Of a DNA stretch of 54,762 nucleotides, positions 9,674-17,917 are shown in pieces. The stretch comes from Lachnospiraceae bacterium (GTDB taxonomy: Bacteria > Bacillota > Clostridia > Lachnospirales > Lachnospiraceae): assembly GCA_017561085.1 (NCBI GenBank), contig JAFZDQ010000008.1, forward strand, positions 1 through 54,762. Reading direction: 5' to 3'. The translations under genes were made by a program, and so were the position numbers. Position 1 is the first letter of the stretch, and each line of letters opens with the position of its first letter. The notes under the pieces were generated by a model. It saw nothing but the letters and a program-made list of their open reading frames with translations. It was not told the origin of the DNA and ran no database searches.

Positions 9674-9697
9674 AAGAATCCCAAAAATGGGATTCTT
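9674..9697 (-). terminator. terminator between convergent genes
   Basis: AAGAATCCC and its complement GGGATTCTT form a 9-bp stem with a six-base loop. The T-run is on the minus strand (TTTTTAC), so it mainly serves the membrane protein gene at 9737-10525; it may also act weakly on the CLC transcript. Confidence 0.7.
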
Positions 9698-9736
9698 CAA
9701 GCACAAATTTTATTACAAACTATTTATTTCGTTCCA

Positions 9737-10525
9737 CTAATTAAATATATCCCATACCAAATACACCATATAAGCAATTCCCAGGATTGCACTTGCCACA
9801 ATCAACCCCTTAATGAGTTTACTGTCCTTACGGTTCTTTTGGAGAAACTCCCGGCGATTTTCACCTGCCTGACGAATACTCTCTTCCAACAGGTCATAAC
9901 GTTTATCTCCTCTTTCCAGAGGCCGAATGCTACGTAGTGTTTCTACTTCGGTTATCAGCATTTTTTCTACTCCCATATCAATCTGAATTTTTCGTAAGGT
10001 CTCACTCATTTGGTTCTGAAACTCTTTTTCCAAACGCATGTCCTGATAGGTACGACTGAGCAAAAAGTTTTTCCAATCCGCGTAGTTTCGTTTTTTTCCG
10101 CTTTCCGTCACATTCAACCAGCCAAACGCTCGACGACGACTCTCCTGTTTTTCTGTTCTGATGCCCCCCTGCTCCGGCGGCTCCAATCGGAATATTTTAT
10201 TTTCAGGGTCTTCTCTTTTTTCTCTCTGCCATTTTTTAAATGAAATAAATAAACCGATAATCGAACTTCCCAGCGCAAAAAACATCAACACTTTCGGTAC
10301 GGATGCTCTTGGCAAAAAAAGAAAGCCGCTTCCTAATGCATACGTGACAAAAGCCATTAGCCCAACAACCGGTTTGTAATTCAGCATAAAACATATTGCA
10401 AAACACATGGGAATTATTCCGCAAAAGAAAAATTCCAACTCTCTCTTTGCAATAAGCACAACTATCACGGAGCATATTATTTCAATGATACATAAGATTT
10501 TGATTACTTTCTCTTCTTTTAACAT
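9737..10525 (-). CDS. membrane protein of unknown function
   Basis: I do not recognise this 262-residue protein. It has four hydrophobic segments in the first 100 residues, then a charged cytoplasmic stretch rich in Arg, Glu and Lys with coiled-coil character (roughly 110-230, containing RRRAFGWLN and METLRSIR-like heptads), and one last membrane helix near the C-terminus (GLIVASAILGIAYMVYLVW). The ATG with GAGGAGG six bases upstream was chosen over an earlier in-frame ATG 33 bases upstream. It is a single-gene unit divergent from the MerR operon, with its own terminator. Confidence 0.65.
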   Translation of the reverse strand: MLKEEKVIKILCIIEIICSVIVVLIAKRELEFFFCGIIPMCFAICFMLNYKPVVGLMAFVTYALGSGFLFLPRASVPKVLMFFALGSSIIGLFISFKKWQREKREDPENKIFRLEPPEQGGIRTEKQESRRRAFGWLNVTESGKKRNYADWKNFLLSRTYQDMRLEKEFQNQMSETLRKIQIDMGVEKMLITEVETLRSIRPLERGDKRYDLLEESIRQAGENRREFLQKNRKDSKLIKGLIVASAILGIAYMVYLVWDIFN

Positions 10526-10615
10526 ATTGTCCTCCTCATATTGCAATTCTAGTACCAAATTATAACATATTTCTAAATAAATATAAGAAAAACAAAAAAA
10601 AATTTTAATTATCCC

Positions 10616-10646
10616 TTGACCTTCCCCCTTATGGAAGGTTTAAAAT
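10616..10646 (+). promoter_or_regulatory. MerR-type promoter with 19-bp spacer and dyad operator
   Basis: TTGACC (10616-10621) and TAAAAT (10641-10646) are 19 bases apart, the over-long spacing that MerR activators correct by untwisting DNA. The spacer holds a perfect dyad, ACCTTCC (10619-10625) and GGAAGGT (10633-10639), separated by seven bases. It lies 70 bases before the MerR gene, implying autoregulation of the whole operon. Confidence 0.85.
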
Positions 10647-10715
10647 CAATTCAGTAAGCAAGCAAAATTACCAAAATTCACTTAACAATTTCAGCTTGCG
10701 GAAAGGAATTTCCGG

Positions 10716-11351
10716 ATGAAAATTAACAAGGTGGAGGAGCTTGTGGGCATCACCAAAAAGAATATCCGCTTTTATGAAGACAAGGGGCTTTTATCCCCGG
10801 TGCGAAATGCCGAAAACGGTTACCGCGAATATTCTGATGAAGATGTAGAATCGCTCCGCAAAATCAAACTGCTCCGGCAGCTCTCCGTTCCCATTGAAGA
10901 GATATCCAACCTGCAAAAAGGAATCCTTACCCTGGAAGATTGTATGAAACGTCATATCATCTATTTGGAACGGGAGGAACATAATTTAAATCAAAGCAAA
11001 TCCGTTTGTACCACGCTTATGGAAAGCGGTGCGCAGCTGGATACGCTGGATACGGACAGTTACCTTTTGTTAATGGAACAAATGGAAAAAGAAGGGGTAC
11101 GTTTTATGAACATTACTCACACCGACAAAAACCGGAAGGCCCCCATCATTGCCGCCCTGGTTATGATTTTGGTAATGGTTGCGGTAATCGGTCTGATTCT
11201 TTGGGCAAACACCGTGGACCCAATCCCCACGGCCATTGTGATTATCATCATAGCCTTCCCGGCTGCCAGCATCATAGGTATCTTATTAGCATTAAAAGAC
11301 AGAATGAAACAAATTGAAGGAGGAGAAGAATATGAAGCTCGTAAGTATTGA
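10716..11351 (+). CDS. MerR family regulator with two C-terminal membrane helices
   Basis: A 211-residue MerR regulator. Residues 1-70 form the winged-helix DNA-binding domain (IRFYEDKGLL, ENGYREYS) and about 75-125 the coiled-coil dimer helix. In place of a ligand domain there are two strongly hydrophobic stretches, about 142-164 (starting APIIAALVM) and 171-193 (PTAIVIIIIAFP), so the protein is probably anchored in the membrane with both ends inside the cell. The promoter 70 bases upstream has a matching dyad and 19-bp spacer. It overlaps the YbjQ gene by 20 bases and is followed by a CPBP protease gene, so the three form one operon. Membrane anchoring is read from hydrophobicity only. Confidence 0.88.
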   Translation: MKINKVEELVGITKKNIRFYEDKGLLSPVRNAENGYREYSDEDVESLRKIKLLRQLSVPIEEISNLQKGILTLEDCMKRHIIYLEREEHNLNQSKSVCTTLMESGAQLDTLDTDSYLLLMEQMEKEGVRFMNITHTDKNRKAPIIAALVMILVMVAVIGLILWANTVDPIPTAIVIIIIAFPAASIIGILLALKDRMKQIEGGEEYEARKY

Positions 11352-11643
11352 TTACATTCCCGGAAAGGAACTGGAAGCACTTGAAATCGTGAAAGGAACC
11401 GTTGTTTATTCCAAAAATATCGGAAGAGATTTTATGGCTGGTATGAAAACATTGGTAGGTGGCGAAATTGAAGGATACACCGATATGTTAAATACCGCAA
11501 GACAGATTGCCACCAAGCGTATGGTGGATGAAGCGGAAGCACTGGGTGCCGACGCCGTTGTCAACATTAAATACGGTTCTTCTTCCGTTATGCAGGGTGC
11601 TGCAGAAGTAGTCGCATACGGAACTGCCGTTAAGTATAAATAA
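11332..11643 (+). CDS. YbjQ family protein (heavy-metal-binding domain, DUF74)
   Basis: A 103-residue protein of the YbjQ/DUF74 family, which forms small pentamers and is often found near stress or metal genes; its role is not established. Family hallmarks are IVKGTVVYSKNIGRD near the start, the central YTDMLNTAR and the late ALGADAVVNIKYG. The start was set at the ATG with AGGAGGAG six bases upstream, which lies inside the end of the MerR gene, so translation is probably coupled. The CPBP gene follows after 14 bases. Confidence 0.88.
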   Translation: MKLVSIDYIPGKELEALEIVKGTVVYSKNIGRDFMAGMKTLVGGEIEGYTDMLNTARQIATKRMVDEAEALGADAVVNIKYGSSSVMQGAAEVVAYGTAVKYK

Positions 11644-11657
11644 GAAAGGGATTATTT

Positions 11658-12605
11658 ATGGAAACCACAAACACCAACAACAAACAATCAGAAACCAAGC
11701 GGATTATTCTGTATCTGGCACTTACCTTCGGAATGACCTGTGCTTACTGCTTTCTGGTAATTTACCCCATTATGAACAATGAAGCACTCAGTGCTACACT
11801 GGCACCCGTTGCCCAGCTTCTGATTGCTGCAGCAATGTTTTTTCCTGCACTTGGCGTGCTGCTCACCAGACTGATTACCAAGGAAGGCTTTGAAAACGCA
11901 TGGATCCGTCCTAATTTCAAGGGAAATATCAAAACCTATCTGCTGGCTTACTTCGGACCGGGGCTTTTGGTTCTTGTAGGGGCCGCTATTTATTTCCTGA
12001 TTTTCCCGGATAAATTTGATGCAAGCTGTAGTTATATGGCTACTACTTTAGCGGAAGCCGGCGCAAACGCGGATACCATCCCCATGCCATTGTCCACACT
12101 TCTGATTATACAAGCTGTGGAAGCTTTGCTTTTGGGACCTATCTTAAATATTTTCACCTGTTTCGGTGAAGAATGGGGCTGGAGAGGCTACTTATTACCT
12201 AAGATGTCCAAGAAACTTCCTGCACTTCCTATGTTACTTGTAAACGGTATCATCTGGGGCTTATGGCACGCGCCCCTTACTGCTATCGGGCACAACTACG
12301 GAACCGGTTATCCCGGCTTTCCTTTTACCGGCATTGCTGCCATGTGCGGCTTCTGCATCGTCATGGGCATCTTTTTATCCTACGTTGCCATGAAAACAAA
12401 GAGTTGTATTCCGGCAGCTATCGGCCACGGCGCTGTTAACAGCATCGCTGCCATCGGCATGTATTTCACCACGGATGGTGGAAATCCTTTCGTAGGACCG
12501 GCTCCTACCGGAATTGTGGGAGCGATTCCTTTTATTATCGTTGCGGCACTGATGTGCGTATTTTATTTCAGCAAACAAAACTTCATGAATGAAGAAACAG
12601 CATAA
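11658..12605 (+). CDS. CPBP family intramembrane glutamic endopeptidase
   Basis: A 315-residue membrane protein with about eight hydrophobic helices. It has the complete CPBP (Abi/CAAX protease) signature: EEWGWR after FGE near residue 170, the first histidine in WGLWHAPLT and the last H and N in IGHGAVNS. Family members include the CAAX prenyl protease Rce1 and bacteriocin-immunity or membrane-protein-processing enzymes. All catalytic positions are present, so I expect activity. Its target is unknown; the membrane-anchored MerR protein encoded two genes upstream is a tempting candidate. AAAGGGA precedes the ATG. Confidence 0.9.
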   Translation: METTNTNNKQSETKRIILYLALTFGMTCAYCFLVIYPIMNNEALSATLAPVAQLLIAAAMFFPALGVLLTRLITKEGFENAWIRPNFKGNIKTYLLAYFGPGLLVLVGAAIYFLIFPDKFDASCSYMATTLAEAGANADTIPMPLSTLLIIQAVEALLLGPILNIFTCFGEEWGWRGYLLPKMSKKLPALPMLLVNGIIWGLWHAPLTAIGHNYGTGYPGFPFTGIAAMCGFCIVMGIFLSYVAMKTKSCIPAAIGHGAVNSIAAIGMYFTTDGGNPFVGPAPTGIVGAIPFIIVAALMCVFYFSKQNFMNEETA

Positions 12606-12612
12606 ATACATC

Positions 12613-12677
12613 AAAAAAGATTGCGTAGAACGGAACCGACCGGCATTTCGGTTCCTTTCAGATGCGCAATCTTTTTT
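12613..12677 (+). terminator. terminator of the MerR-YbjQ-CPBP operon
   Basis: AAAAAAGATTGCG (12613 on) pairs with CGCAATCTTTTTT (12665-12677). A second hairpin, GGAACCGA with TCGGTTCC, is nested inside. The T-run at the end suits the plus strand, and the A-run at the start lets it act on the minus strand as well. Confidence 0.8.
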
Positions 12678-12744
12678 ATTGACTTTTATTGGCTTTCACC
12701 AACTTCTTATTGACTGATTTCGAATCTTTTATGCGAATACTTCT

Positions 12745-13332
12745 TTAATTTTCCCACGTCTGATTGCAGGATTTATCACCATGATTTCTCTCTACGGAAA
12801 TATCATATTCCTCTACCGTTCCGGACACATGGTACTGATATTCATTTCCGTTCATAGACATCGTTCCTTCTGCTGTCCCATCAGCAAAGTCCTCTGTAAT
12901 GTTCACCTTACCCTCCTGATAATAAAGCCACACTTCTCCTTCTTCCTCGGAAAGATAGGGTGATTCTTCCTTCATAATTGCAAAAGAAGTCACATTTCTC
13001 CCGCTTCCGTCAGATACAATTGCAATTTCGGACGGTGCTTCATCATCCGGCACTTCCATGCTATAGGAATAATTCCCATCTCCCAAATCAGTCACTTCCA
13101 CATCTGTCTCCACAGCTTCTCCGTTGAAAAATACCACCATTTTTTCCACCCAGGTATTTCCCGTTGCTGCATAACAAATACTGTTAGAAGCCACAAAACA
13201 AATTACGGCTGCGGCAGCCGCTGCCACTACTTTAGATAAATGAAAACGCTTCATATTCAAATCCTCCATTCTGATATTTCCGGAGGGTTTTAATACCGAA
13301 AATGCCTTTTGATATTTTTCTTTATTTGTCAT
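12745..13332 (-). CDS. probable membrane anti-sigma factor
   Basis: A 195-residue single-span protein: a short cytoplasmic N-terminus (about 1-30), a membrane helix with a poly-Ala stretch (about 32-55), and an extracytoplasmic domain rich in acidic and aromatic residues (GNYSYSMEV, GNEYQYHVSG). It overlaps the end of the ECF sigma gene by 11 bases and uses GGAGGAA inside that gene as ribosome binding site. Position and topology fit an anti-sigma factor that senses an envelope signal. It has no zinc-binding anti-sigma motif that I can see, and the short inner segment would have to do all the sigma binding, so the function is inferred from context. Confidence 0.68.
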   Translation of the reverse strand: MTNKEKYQKAFSVLKPSGNIRMEDLNMKRFHLSKVVAAAAAAVICFVASNSICYAATGNTWVEKMVVFFNGEAVETDVEVTDLGDGNYSYSMEVPDDEAPSEIAIVSDGSGRNVTSFAIMKEESPYLSEEEGEVWLYYQEGKVNITEDFADGTAEGTMSMNGNEYQYHVSGTVEEYDISVERNHGDKSCNQTWEN

Positions 13333-13804
13333 CTTCCCATTCCTCCTTCAATGCATCTTTGAGCATTTTGCGTCCTCGCGTAAGTCTCACCTTCACGTTG
13401 CTTTCACTTAGTTTCAATACTCCTGCGATTTCCTGTACCGAATACTCTTCATAATAAAATAAATGAATTACGATACGGTACTTCTCCGGCAAACGAAGCA
13501 CTGTCTCAAACAATTCCCCGTCTTCCTTTGTTTCAAAGGTTAAGGTTTCTATGTAATCTTCTAACGGCTGCCGGTTCCGGTGCCAAAAGCTTAAGTTTAC
13601 ATTTTTCGCTTTATTGATTGCCACCCGCAAAAGCCAGGCGCGTATATGCTCTTCACTTTCATATTCCTTTTTGGTTGCGATATACTGAATAAAGGTATCC
13701 TGTACAACATCCTCCGCATCCTCCCGATTCTTACAAATCTGAAAGGCTGCCACAAAGAGACTGTTTTGATAACGCTCTATCAGCATCTGTACGGGCTGTC
13801 TCAT
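13322..13804 (-). CDS. ECF RNA polymerase sigma factor
   Basis: A 160-residue sigma factor with only regions 2 and 4, as in the extracytoplasmic-function group. Region 2 spans about 1-75 (EDAEDVVQDTFIQY) and region 4 about 100-150 (LPEKYRIVIHLFYYEEYSV, then a helix-turn-helix ending SNVKVRLTRGRKML). The ATG with AAGGGAG was chosen over an upstream TTG that has no binding site. The next gene overlaps it by 11 bases and encodes a single-span membrane protein, probably its inhibitor. The regulon cannot be told from here. Confidence 0.9.
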   Translation of the reverse strand: MRQPVQMLIERYQNSLFVAAFQICKNREDAEDVVQDTFIQYIATKKEYESEEHIRAWLLRVAINKAKNVNLSFWHRNRQPLEDYIETLTFETKEDGELFETVLRLPEKYRIVIHLFYYEEYSVQEIAGVLKLSESNVKVRLTRGRKMLKDALKEEWEDDK

Positions 13805-13849
13805 GAGTACTCCCTTTCTTCTCATTTCTTTTTTCAAAGGCCTTCACTA

Positions 13850-13855
13850 ATTATA
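13850..13855 (-). promoter_or_regulatory. probable -10 box for the sigma/anti-sigma operon
   Basis: TATAAT on the minus strand, 45 bases before the sigma factor start. The -35 region is not clear (a TTGTAA lies 20 bases upstream), so this could depend on an alternative sigma factor or be a weak promoter. Confidence 0.35.
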
Positions 13856-13883
13856 CAACGCAAAGCGCACAAAGGTTACAACT

Positions 13884-13915
13884 TACAAAAAAATCCGGAG
13901 GCAACTGCCTCCGGA
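13884..13915 (-). terminator. terminator after fcl
   Basis: TCCGGAGGC (13894 on) and GCCTCCGGA (ending 13915) make a 9-bp G+C-rich stem with a four-base loop. On the minus strand it is followed by TTTTTTT, so it ends the gmd-fcl transcript about 70 bases after the fcl stop. Confidence 0.88.
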
Positions 13916-13982
13916 CCTCTTCGTCGGTTCTTTTTTATCTAATCTTATCAGCAATGATTCTCTTATCATCCGGCTGAATCTC

Positions 13983-14927
13983 TTATAATCTGGCCGTATC
14001 CACGTTTTCCCTAAACCACTGATAAGCCAGCTTAACGCCCTCTTCAAGGTCTACCTTATGCTGCCAGCCAAGGCCGTGAAGCTTATCCACGTTGGTAAGC
14101 TTTCTGGGGGTTCCGTCCGGCATAGCGGTATTCCAGATAATTTCTCCCTCGTAGCCTACTACCCGCTGAACGGTTTCAGCCAGCTGCTTGATGCTGACTT
14201 CCTTACCGGTTCCGATATTCACATGCTGCTCGCCGTCGTAATTTTCCAAAAGGAACACGCAGGCATCCGCCATATCATCTACATAAAGGAACTCTCTTAA
14301 GGGTGTACCTGTTCCCCAAAGTTCTACAGACGGAGCACCGTTTACCTTTGCTTCGTGGAACTTACGGATCATAGCGGGCATTACATGGGAGCCTGCCAAA
14401 TCATAGTTGTCATGGGGTCCGTAAAGGTTTGTGGGCATACAATTGATAAAGTCATCACCATACTGTCTCTTATAGAACTTACACATTTCAAGCCCTGCAA
14501 TCTTCGCAATGGCATATGCTTCGTTGGTTTCTTCCAAAGGACCTGTAAGGAGAGCATCCTCAGGAATGGGCTGAGGCGCCATTTTAGGATAAATACAGGT
14601 GCTTCCAAGGAATAATAATTTCTTTACTTTATACTGATGACAGCAGTCAATCACATTACACTGAATCTGCAGGTTTTCATAAGCAAATTCCGCAGGGGCT
14701 GTGTTGTTGGCATTGATGCCGCCTACCTTTGCCGCTGCCAAAACCACTACATCCGGTCTTTCTTCTTCAAAAAAGGCACGTACTGCCGCCTGATTGGTTA
14801 AATCCAGTTCCTTATGGGTTCTTCCGATAATATTCTGATAACCTTTTGCCTGCAGGTTTCTCACAATGGCACTGCCTACCAGACCTCTGTGACCTGCTAC
14901 ATAAATTTTATCTTCCTTCTTAATCAT
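13983..14927 (-). CDS. fcl: GDP-L-fucose synthase
   Basis: Fcl (WcaG) epimerises and reduces GDP-4-keto-6-deoxymannose to GDP-L-fucose with NADPH. It is a short-chain dehydrogenase of normal length (314). The NADP-binding [10 protein letters not shown] is at residues 13-22, the catalytic Ser is in FLGSTCIYP and the Tyr/Lys pair in [21 protein letters not shown] is typical of the family. GGAGGAAG precedes the ATG. Gmd, which makes the substrate, is in the same operon, separated by one membrane protein gene. Confidence 0.96.
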   Translation of the reverse strand: MIKKEDKIYVAGHRGLVGSAIVRNLQAKGYQNIIGRTHKELDLTNQAAVRAFFEEERPDVVVLAAAKVGGINANNTAPAEFAYENLQIQCNVIDCCHQYKVKKLLFLGSTCIYPKMAPQPIPEDALLTGPLEETNEAYAIAKIAGLEMCKFYKRQYGDDFINCMPTNLYGPHDNYDLAGSHVMPAMIRKFHEAKVNGAPSVELWGTGTPLREFLYVDDMADACVFLLENYDGEQHVNIGTGKEVSIKQLAETVQRVVGYEGEIIWNTAMPDGTPRKLTNVDKLHGLGWQHKVDLEEGVKLAYQWFRENVDTARL

Positions 14928-14954
14928 GCTTCTTCCTCCAATTCTCCTTAGGTG

Positions 14955-16640
14955 CTATCTGTCATGCACCACATCTTTAAATCCTTCTTCTATGGTCTCT
15001 CCCCTGAAAATATCCTCCGCCTTCATGGGCGCCGCGGGAAAATCATCATACCCGGTACGGTCGCCCTCTGCGGGATAATAAAAGGTATATCCATGCAATT
15101 CATAAGGAATTGTTTCAAAATTCTCGTAATCTTTTTGTCTGATGAAGTATTCCGTGGTTCCGAAGGTAACCGTCTCTTTTACCAGTGCCCCCATCTTGTA
15201 GCAACCAAGAAGTAGCACCACTACCAGATAAAGCTTCCCTTTATCCACTCTCTCAGTCAGTTTCAGGTACAGATATCCCCAAACCAGCACGGGAAATACC
15301 CACAAATATACACAACCATAGCGGATCAGCGGCGCGCTGGTAAGCCAGAACAAAAAGCAACAGCCCAGTGTTCCCGCCACCAAAAGAAAATCCGTCATTT
15401 CCTTTTTCTTTTTCACAAGGGCAAACAAAATCATGCCTCCAAGCAGTACAAGCGCTGCAAGTGCCAGTCCCAGAAAACCTAAGTTGGTTTTATCCAAAGT
15501 GGCTACCCACTCTCCAAACCAGCCCGTAATCGGCTCTTCAAACCGGCTCACATCATAAACGCCTCTTCCCCAGACTTGAATCTCCCGGGCATCATACTCG
15601 GCCACTCCTTTGGGAATCTTAAAGTCTACATCAAATAAATCAATAAAGGTAAAAGGGTAGACCAGCCAGCCGGAAAGCACAACATTTCTGATTAAAAACG
15701 GCAGGATGGTAATGGTTCCGAGTCCCAAAAATCCTGCAATTTCTTTCCCCCGCTTCTCTCTTATCATTTGAATGGCCGGTTTCAAAACCAAAAGTAAAAT
15801 CACCGCACCCGAAAGCTTCACACTTACCACAAATACCCCCAGCACACTAAGAAGCCCGTAGGGAAGGTAAGATGTTTCCTTTTCCGCCAGCAAATCAAGC
15901 CAACAGATCACCAGGAAAAACACGCAAAGCACCATAAAATAATCAGATGCCGGAGAAACCATCTCATCAAAAATAATCAGCAGATAATACACTGCCATGA
16001 CTCTCACCAAATCGGAAAGCCTTGGTTTTTTCAGCCTTGCAAGGGTAAAACCTTCCACGCAGGTGACCGCCAGTAGTAACGCCAGATATCCTGCGGCAGC
16101 GTGATACGACTGCCCGCCCAGAAATGCAAAGCTGTACAGTGCACTCAGGCAAAAAGAGGAACTGTTATAAGCCAGACGGCTATGTAAGTTTCCAAGCCCG
16201 GGCACGATTCCGTATTCTTCAATCCAGCGGATGCTTTGTGCATGATAAAGACCGCTGTCGTAATGAATAATCCCCGTGGATGCACCGTAAGCAAACACTA
16301 AAACCAAAAGCAGTAACAATGCCTGTTTAATCAGGGCGGATTCCGCTTGCAAACACTCCAATTTCACCTGCAAATGCTCTTTTAGCTGCTTTCTCTTCCA
16401 AACAATACACAGCCCGCAAATCAGCAAAAGAATGAGATTCGAAAGCCCTGCCACTTTGTGAACCAGACTGAAAAATTGTGCATAAACCGTAACGGCAGTT
16501 ATCCCTGCAAAAAGATAACTGCACTCCTTTTTCACGGTATAACCCTGTTTGTCACAGATTCCGCAAAGCAATGCGAAACCTATCACATAACAGGTAAACG
16601 TCATATAAATCCAAATCAGTAAAACGGATATCATATCCAT
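14955..16640 (-). CDS. multi-span membrane protein, GT-C glycosyltransferase-like
   Basis: A 561-residue protein with about 12 hydrophobic segments. After the third or fourth helix comes a loop with HYDSGLYHAQ (D128) and IEEYG (E141), an acidic pattern that resembles the first outer loop of GT-C glycosyltransferases using lipid-linked sugar donors. A soluble C-terminal tail of about 60 residues follows. It resembles polytopic proteins annotated as the LIC_10190 family, but I am not certain. It lies between gmd and fcl, so a role in building a fucose-containing envelope glycan is likely from context. An ATG two codons in (16634) has better spacing to AGAGG and may be the true start. Confidence 0.65.
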   Translation of the reverse strand: MDMISVLLIWIYMTFTCYVIGFALLCGICDKQGYTVKKECSYLFAGITAVTVYAQFFSLVHKVAGLSNLILLLICGLCIVWKRKQLKEHLQVKLECLQAESALIKQALLLLLVLVFAYGASTGIIHYDSGLYHAQSIRWIEEYGIVPGLGNLHSRLAYNSSSFCLSALYSFAFLGGQSYHAAAGYLALLLAVTCVEGFTLARLKKPRLSDLVRVMAVYYLLIIFDEMVSPASDYFMVLCVFFLVICWLDLLAEKETSYLPYGLLSVLGVFVVSVKLSGAVILLLVLKPAIQMIREKRGKEIAGFLGLGTITILPFLIRNVVLSGWLVYPFTFIDLFDVDFKIPKGVAEYDAREIQVWGRGVYDVSRFEEPITGWFGEWVATLDKTNLGFLGLALAALVLLGGMILFALVKKKKEMTDFLLVAGTLGCCFLFWLTSAPLIRYGCVYLWVFPVLVWGYLYLKLTERVDKGKLYLVVVLLLGCYKMGALVKETVTFGTTEYFIRQKDYENFETIPYELHGYTFYYPAEGDRTGYDDFPAAPMKAEDIFRGETIEEGFKDVVHDR

Positions 16641-16716
16641 CCACCTCTATCTAAATCATTCCGGCTTTTCAGGTTTTGCTCCGATAACCGTTTTATTCTT
16701 TACGCATCTGTCTCAA

Positions 16717-17784
16717 TTACGCGTTCTGTTCTCTGTATTCCTGACTGCTCATGCCTGCAATTTCACGAAGGTCTGCATCCATCATCATGGCTACCAGTCC
16801 CTTAAAGTCCACATCTCTCTTCCATCCGATGGTCTGCTCTGCCTTGGTTGCATCACCCCAAAGGAATTCTACTTCTGCGGGACGGTAAAACTCAGGATTT
16901 ACATCCACGAGAAGTCTGCCTGTCTTCGCATCATAGCCCTTTTCGTCAGCGCCGGTACCTTCCCAACGGATGGTAATTCCAAGTTCTTTAAATGCCTCAT
17001 CCACAAATTCCCTTACGGTATGGGTTTCATTGGTTGCAAGCATATAGTCATCGGGCGCATCCTGCTGCAGCATCAGCCACATACCCTTTACATAATCCCC
17101 TGCAAATCCCCAGTCACGCTTTGCATTCATATTACCGAGGGAAAGCTTTTCCTGCTTACCGGCAATAATGTTCGCAATGGCAAGGGTAATCTTTCTGGTA
17201 ACAAAGTTCTCACCTCTTCTGGGGGATTCATGATTAAATAAAATACCGTTGCAAGCAAACATATTGTAAGATTCTCTGTAGTTTACGGTAATCCAGTAGG
17301 AATATAATTTCGCCGCACCATAAGGGCTCTTAGGATAAAAAGGAGTCTTTTCACTCTGAGGCGCAGTTTCCGGCAGTCCGCCGAATAATTCGGAAGTGGA
17401 AGCCTGATAGAAACGGCAGTTATTTCCGTTTACACGGATTGCTTCCAAAAGTTTCAAGGTGCTGACACCGGTTGCTTCCGCGGTATATTCAGGCACTTCA
17501 AAGGAAACACCTACATGGGACTGTGCCGCAAGGTTATAAACCTCTGTGGGCTTAATTTCCGCAATCAGACGCATCAGATTGCTGGAGTCGGTCATATCTG
17601 CAAAATGAAGGAAAAACTTTCCTTTGTTCTCGGGATTTGCGCTAATGTGGTCAATTCTGGCAGTATTACTGATACTATGACGGCGGATTAAACCGTGTAC
17701 CTCATATCCTTTTTCTAACAGAAACTCAGCCAGATAAGAACCGTCCTGTCCGGTAATACCTGTAATCAGTGCTATATTCTTCAT
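16717..17784 (-). CDS. gmd: GDP-mannose 4,6-dehydratase
   Basis: Gmd converts GDP-mannose to GDP-4-keto-6-deoxymannose, the first step to GDP-L-fucose. At 355 residues it has standard length, with the NADP motif [13 protein letters not shown] at the N-terminus, the catalytic Thr/Ser-Glu in ASTSELFGG, the Tyr-Lys in [12 protein letters not shown], and the family segment [15 protein letters not shown] chose the second of two close ATGs (seven bases after AAAGGAG). It leads the operon and is read from a clear promoter that faces the AraC gene. Confidence 0.96.
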   Translation of the reverse strand: MKNIALITGITGQDGSYLAEFLLEKGYEVHGLIRRHSISNTARIDHISANPENKGKFFLHFADMTDSSNLMRLIAEIKPTEVYNLAAQSHVGVSFEVPEYTAEATGVSTLKLLEAIRVNGNNCRFYQASTSELFGGLPETAPQSEKTPFYPKSPYGAAKLYSYWITVNYRESYNMFACNGILFNHESPRRGENFVTRKITLAIANIIAGKQEKLSLGNMNAKRDWGFAGDYVKGMWLMLQQDAPDDYMLATNETHTVREFVDEAFKELGITIRWEGTGADEKGYDAKTGRLLVDVNPEFYRPAEVEFLWGDATKAEQTIGWKRDVDFKGLVAMMMDADLREIAGMSSQEYREQNA

Positions 17785-17832
17785 ATTCATTCTCCTTTGG
17801 ATAATTTGTCTTTTTTTGCTATTCCAATAGGC

Positions 17833-17861
17833 AGTATACTATTGTATAATACAACTATCAA
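17833..17861 (-). promoter_or_regulatory. promoter of the gmd operon with palindrome in the spacer
   Basis: On the minus strand TTGATA (17856-17861) and TATACT (17833-17838) are 17 bases apart. The spacer contains a perfect palindrome, TTGTATAATACAA (17842-17854). A protein bound there would block the promoter; the divergent AraC regulator is a natural candidate, though AraC sites are usually direct repeats. Confidence 0.7.
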
Positions 17862-17917
17862 TTAATTATCTTGCCCAAAAATGGTAAAATCTTGCTATGC
17901 TTATTAAGGAGTCGCAA

